Source: Formosa sp. L2A11
Lineage (GTDB): Bacteria > Bacteroidota > Bacteroidia > Flavobacteriales > Flavobacteriaceae
Direction of reading: 5' to 3'
Length of the DNA: 64,000 bases
Assembly: GCF_009796865.1 (NCBI RefSeq)
Contig: NZ_CP047028.1
Coordinates: 3,038,001-3,102,000, forward strand
Positions 62,111 through 64,000 of the stretch are shown piece by piece (position 1 is the stretch's first letter; each line of letters starts with the position of its first letter). The notes beneath the pieces are model-generated. The model was not told where the DNA came from and did not search any database. It saw nothing but the letters and a program-made list of their open reading frames with translations. The translations under genes were made by a program, and so were the position numbers.

Positions 62111-64000
62111 TTAGAAGGTGAAATTTAAATTTAATAAGAACTTTCTTGTAGGACTATAACGTGAAGAATCTGTAAAAGGATACTCGAAACTTACATCTGA
62201 ATCTCCAAAAGTATAATTCGTAATAATTGCTAAATTCTCTACTGATGCATTAACAGTAAAGGTTTTAAATACACCTAAAAAATTATTTGGAAATGTGTAA
62301 CCTACAGTTACTTTCTGAATTTTCAAATAACTAGCATCTTCTAAGTAAAAAGACGATGTTCCGCTAAAATTATAAGTATCTCCATAAATTAATTGTGGTA
62401 TATCTGCATGATCTCCAAGACTTTCCCATCGTGTTAAATCTTGCCATTTTGTAAGTTTGAATCTGTTTGTGCTAAAATCACTAGCATTCCAATCTACATA
62501 GTTGTAAACCGTTTGTCCTATTGCAAAATTTGTTAAAACATTTAAATGAAAGTTTTTGTACTTGAAATAGTTAGCAAAACCACCCGTCATTTTAGGATAA
62601 GCAGAAGATGTCGCTATATAACTCGCTTCAGACTGATAATTTGTAGTCGTTACTAAAGCAGGTGTATCTGTTTCGTTTCCATTAATTTTATTTCCGTCTG
62701 CATCTTCCCATCGTGTATAAATTGGAGCTCCAGTTTGCGAGTCTACACCCTGATATTCTGGAAGGTAAAAACTTCTTAAAGACTGACCTTCTCTAATAAT
62801 CATACCGTCATCAATAATATCTTCTCCGCCATCTAATTCTAAAACTTCATTTCTATTAATATTAAAATTGAAATTTGTTTTCCAAGAAAATTCACCTTCA
62901 ATATTGTTAGTAACTAAAGATAAATCTATTCCTCGGTTACGAATAGATCCAATATTACGCACCTGACTTGTAAATCCTGTAGTTGCTTCTAAAGGTACAG
63001 ATTGTAATAAATCTTCATTTATACGGTTATAATAGTTCACCTCTAAAGACACACGGTTTAAGACACTGATATCTAAACCTAAATTGAATTTACGAGCCGT
63101 CTCCCAAGTTAAATCTGGATTAGGTAATCGCGATGGCCAAGCACCAGAATTTCCGTCGTAACTTGAAGATGTTGTAAAAGAATATGTACCCATAGACAAA
63201 TAAGATTCAATATTTGCGTTTCCTGTAGTACCATAACTCATTCTTACTTTTAATAAATCAAGCCAAGAATCGGTATCTTTTAAAAAATCTTCTTTATTAA
63301 CCAACCAGCTACCTCCTATTGAATAAAACGTTCCCCAACGGTCGTTTTCTCCAAATACAGAAGATGCATCACGCCTTAATGAACCTACTAAATAATATTT
63401 GTTTTTGTAATCGTAATCTAACTGTCCGAAATAGGATAAAAACCCTGATTCTTCCAAATCACCACTCACAGATCTAGCACTACCGGCAGAGCTTAAAGCC
63501 GTCATGTCTCCTACAATTCCTGTACCTACAGCATCTACAAAACGTGTTTGATCATAATTATATTCTTGTCCTAAAATGGCATTAAAATTATGGTTTCCAA
63601 AACTTTTATTAAGATGCAGGGTGTTAGACGTTATAGCTCCTAAACCATACGTATACACCCATTCCATATATCCGTCATAATTATAACCAACCCATGTCAT
63701 ATTAGAATAATACTTGGAATGATCTGATCCTGTTAATTCAACTCTGTTAGATGTATTAAATCTTGCCCAGTCTGTAATTTCATAATCTAATTCGAACATT
63801 AAAGTTGTGCCCCAATATTTTTTACTATTCTCAGACTCTTCTCTTTCTAACATATAATTTACACCTGTACCACGATACCAAATAGGCACTATACTATTAT
63901 CCATAGCAGGAGATGGCGTCACACCATCTGGCAAAAATGCAGCATCTAAAGGCACATTTTGATAAGCTTGAGTATAAGGACTTGGCCAATTAAATTCGGA
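62111..64000 (-). CDS. SusC/RagA-family TonB-linked outer-membrane protein, N-terminus outside window
   Basis: The frame is open through base 64000, giving 629 residues of the C-terminal barrel; a GTG near 63955 is not the real start. Conserved SusC pieces are the barrel strands YYLVGSLRRDASSVFGENDRWGTFYSIGGSWLVNKEDFL, the WETARKFNLGLD segment, and the C-terminal YLKIQKVTVGYTFPNNFL with a closing strand ending in Phe. It is the transporter partner of the SusD protein downstream. Ligand not predictable from this part; no glycosidase is visible in the window. Confidence 0.93.
   Translation of the reverse strand, partial: SEFNWPSPYTQAYQNVPLDAAFLPDGVTPSPAMDNSIVPIWYRGTGVNYMLEREESENSKKYWGTTLMFELDYEITDWARFNTSNRVELTGSDHSKYYSNMTWVGYNYDGYMEWVYTYGLGAITSNTLHLNKSFGNHNFNAILGQEYNYDQTRFVDAVGTGIVGDMTALSSAGSARSVSGDLEESGFLSYFGQLDYDYKNKYYLVGSLRRDASSVFGENDRWGTFYSIGGSWLVNKEDFLKDTDSWLDLLKVRMSYGTTGNANIESYLSMGTYSFTTSSSYDGNSGAWPSRLPNPDLTWETARKFNLGLDISVLNRVSLEVNYYNRINEDLLQSVPLEATTGFTSQVRNIGSIRNRGIDLSLVTNNIEGEFSWKTNFNFNINRNEVLELDGGEDIIDDGMIIREGQSLRSFYLPEYQGVDSQTGAPIYTRWEDADGNKINGNETDTPALVTTTNYQSEASYIATSSAYPKMTGGFANYFKYKNFHLNVLTNFAIGQTVYNYVDWNASDFSTNRFKLTKWQDLTRWESLGDHADIPQLIYGDTYNFSGTSSFYLEDASYLKIQKVTVGYTFPNNFLGVFKTFTVNASVENLAIITNYTFGDSDVSFEYPFTDSSRYSPTRKFLLNLNFTF

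Noticed and set aside
1-64000. Prophage, transposon, integrative element or CRISPR array
   Set aside because: No integrase, transposase, phage structural gene, tRNA-associated attachment site or regularly spaced direct repeats were found; the accessory region has the same base composition style as its surroundings.

Overview
The window looks like a chromosome segment of a marine-type flavobacterium (Bacteroidota, Flavobacteriaceae). It is AT-rich, its promoters match the Bacteroidota -7 element TAnnTTTG, Shine-Dalgarno sites are scarce, and it carries SusC/SusD-type receptors, an ECF sigma/FecR/TonB-receptor unit and a C-terminal domain of type IX secretion style. No rRNA, tRNA, CRISPR array, integrase or transposase gene was recognised.

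Layout. 1-2221: a large leucine-rich-repeat (LRR) protein running off the left edge. 2380-3795: CstA-family permease. 4235-11407: operon of a giant DUF5724/DUF4132 protein and four small genes, interrupted by a flavobacterial-type palindromic repeat. 11460-16384: AraC regulator divergent from a TolC/HlyD/MFS efflux operon. 16403-17179: a decayed gene and a GNAT acetyltransferase. 17366-47 kb: a dense accessory region. It holds three tandem DUF1444-like paralogues, a second LRR giant, an operon of immunity-type families (SUKH, SUFU, DUF2314-ankyrin, an EndoV-like miniature nuclease), two lipoproteins, a beta-propeller, a DUF6892-like protein, an HD alarmone-hydrolase-like protein, a coiled-coil/VWA/PurA-like operon, further SUKH and DUF1266-like genes, a TPR protein, a two-component system and an orphan TssD/Hcp-like gene. 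46818-58383: ChaN-like protein, paired M16 peptidases, DUF6850 barrel, DUF4876 lipoprotein, TonB receptor, FecR and ECF sigma. 58652-64000: secreted purple-acid-phosphatase-like enzyme and a SusD/SusC pair cut by the right edge.

The main discovery is regulatory. At least twelve transcription units between 2.2 and 46.8 kb carry a 16-bp palindrome (consensus TCMCTGAAWWCMGKGA) placed 22 (twice 23) bases upstream of a TAnnTTTG-like -7 box. It takes the place of a -33 element and sits where a class II activator dimer would bind (about -41). CstA, the efflux operon and the iron/SusCD blocks lack it. The scattered unknown genes therefore look like one regulon. The NarL-type two-component system encoded inside the region is the obvious candidate regulator. 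What the regulon does is not settled by sequence. The protein families suggest biological conflict (immunity arsenal, nucleotide or nucleic-acid processing) or envelope stress. The VWA + PurA-like + coiled-coil operon and the mini-EndoV are its most unusual enzymatic parts.
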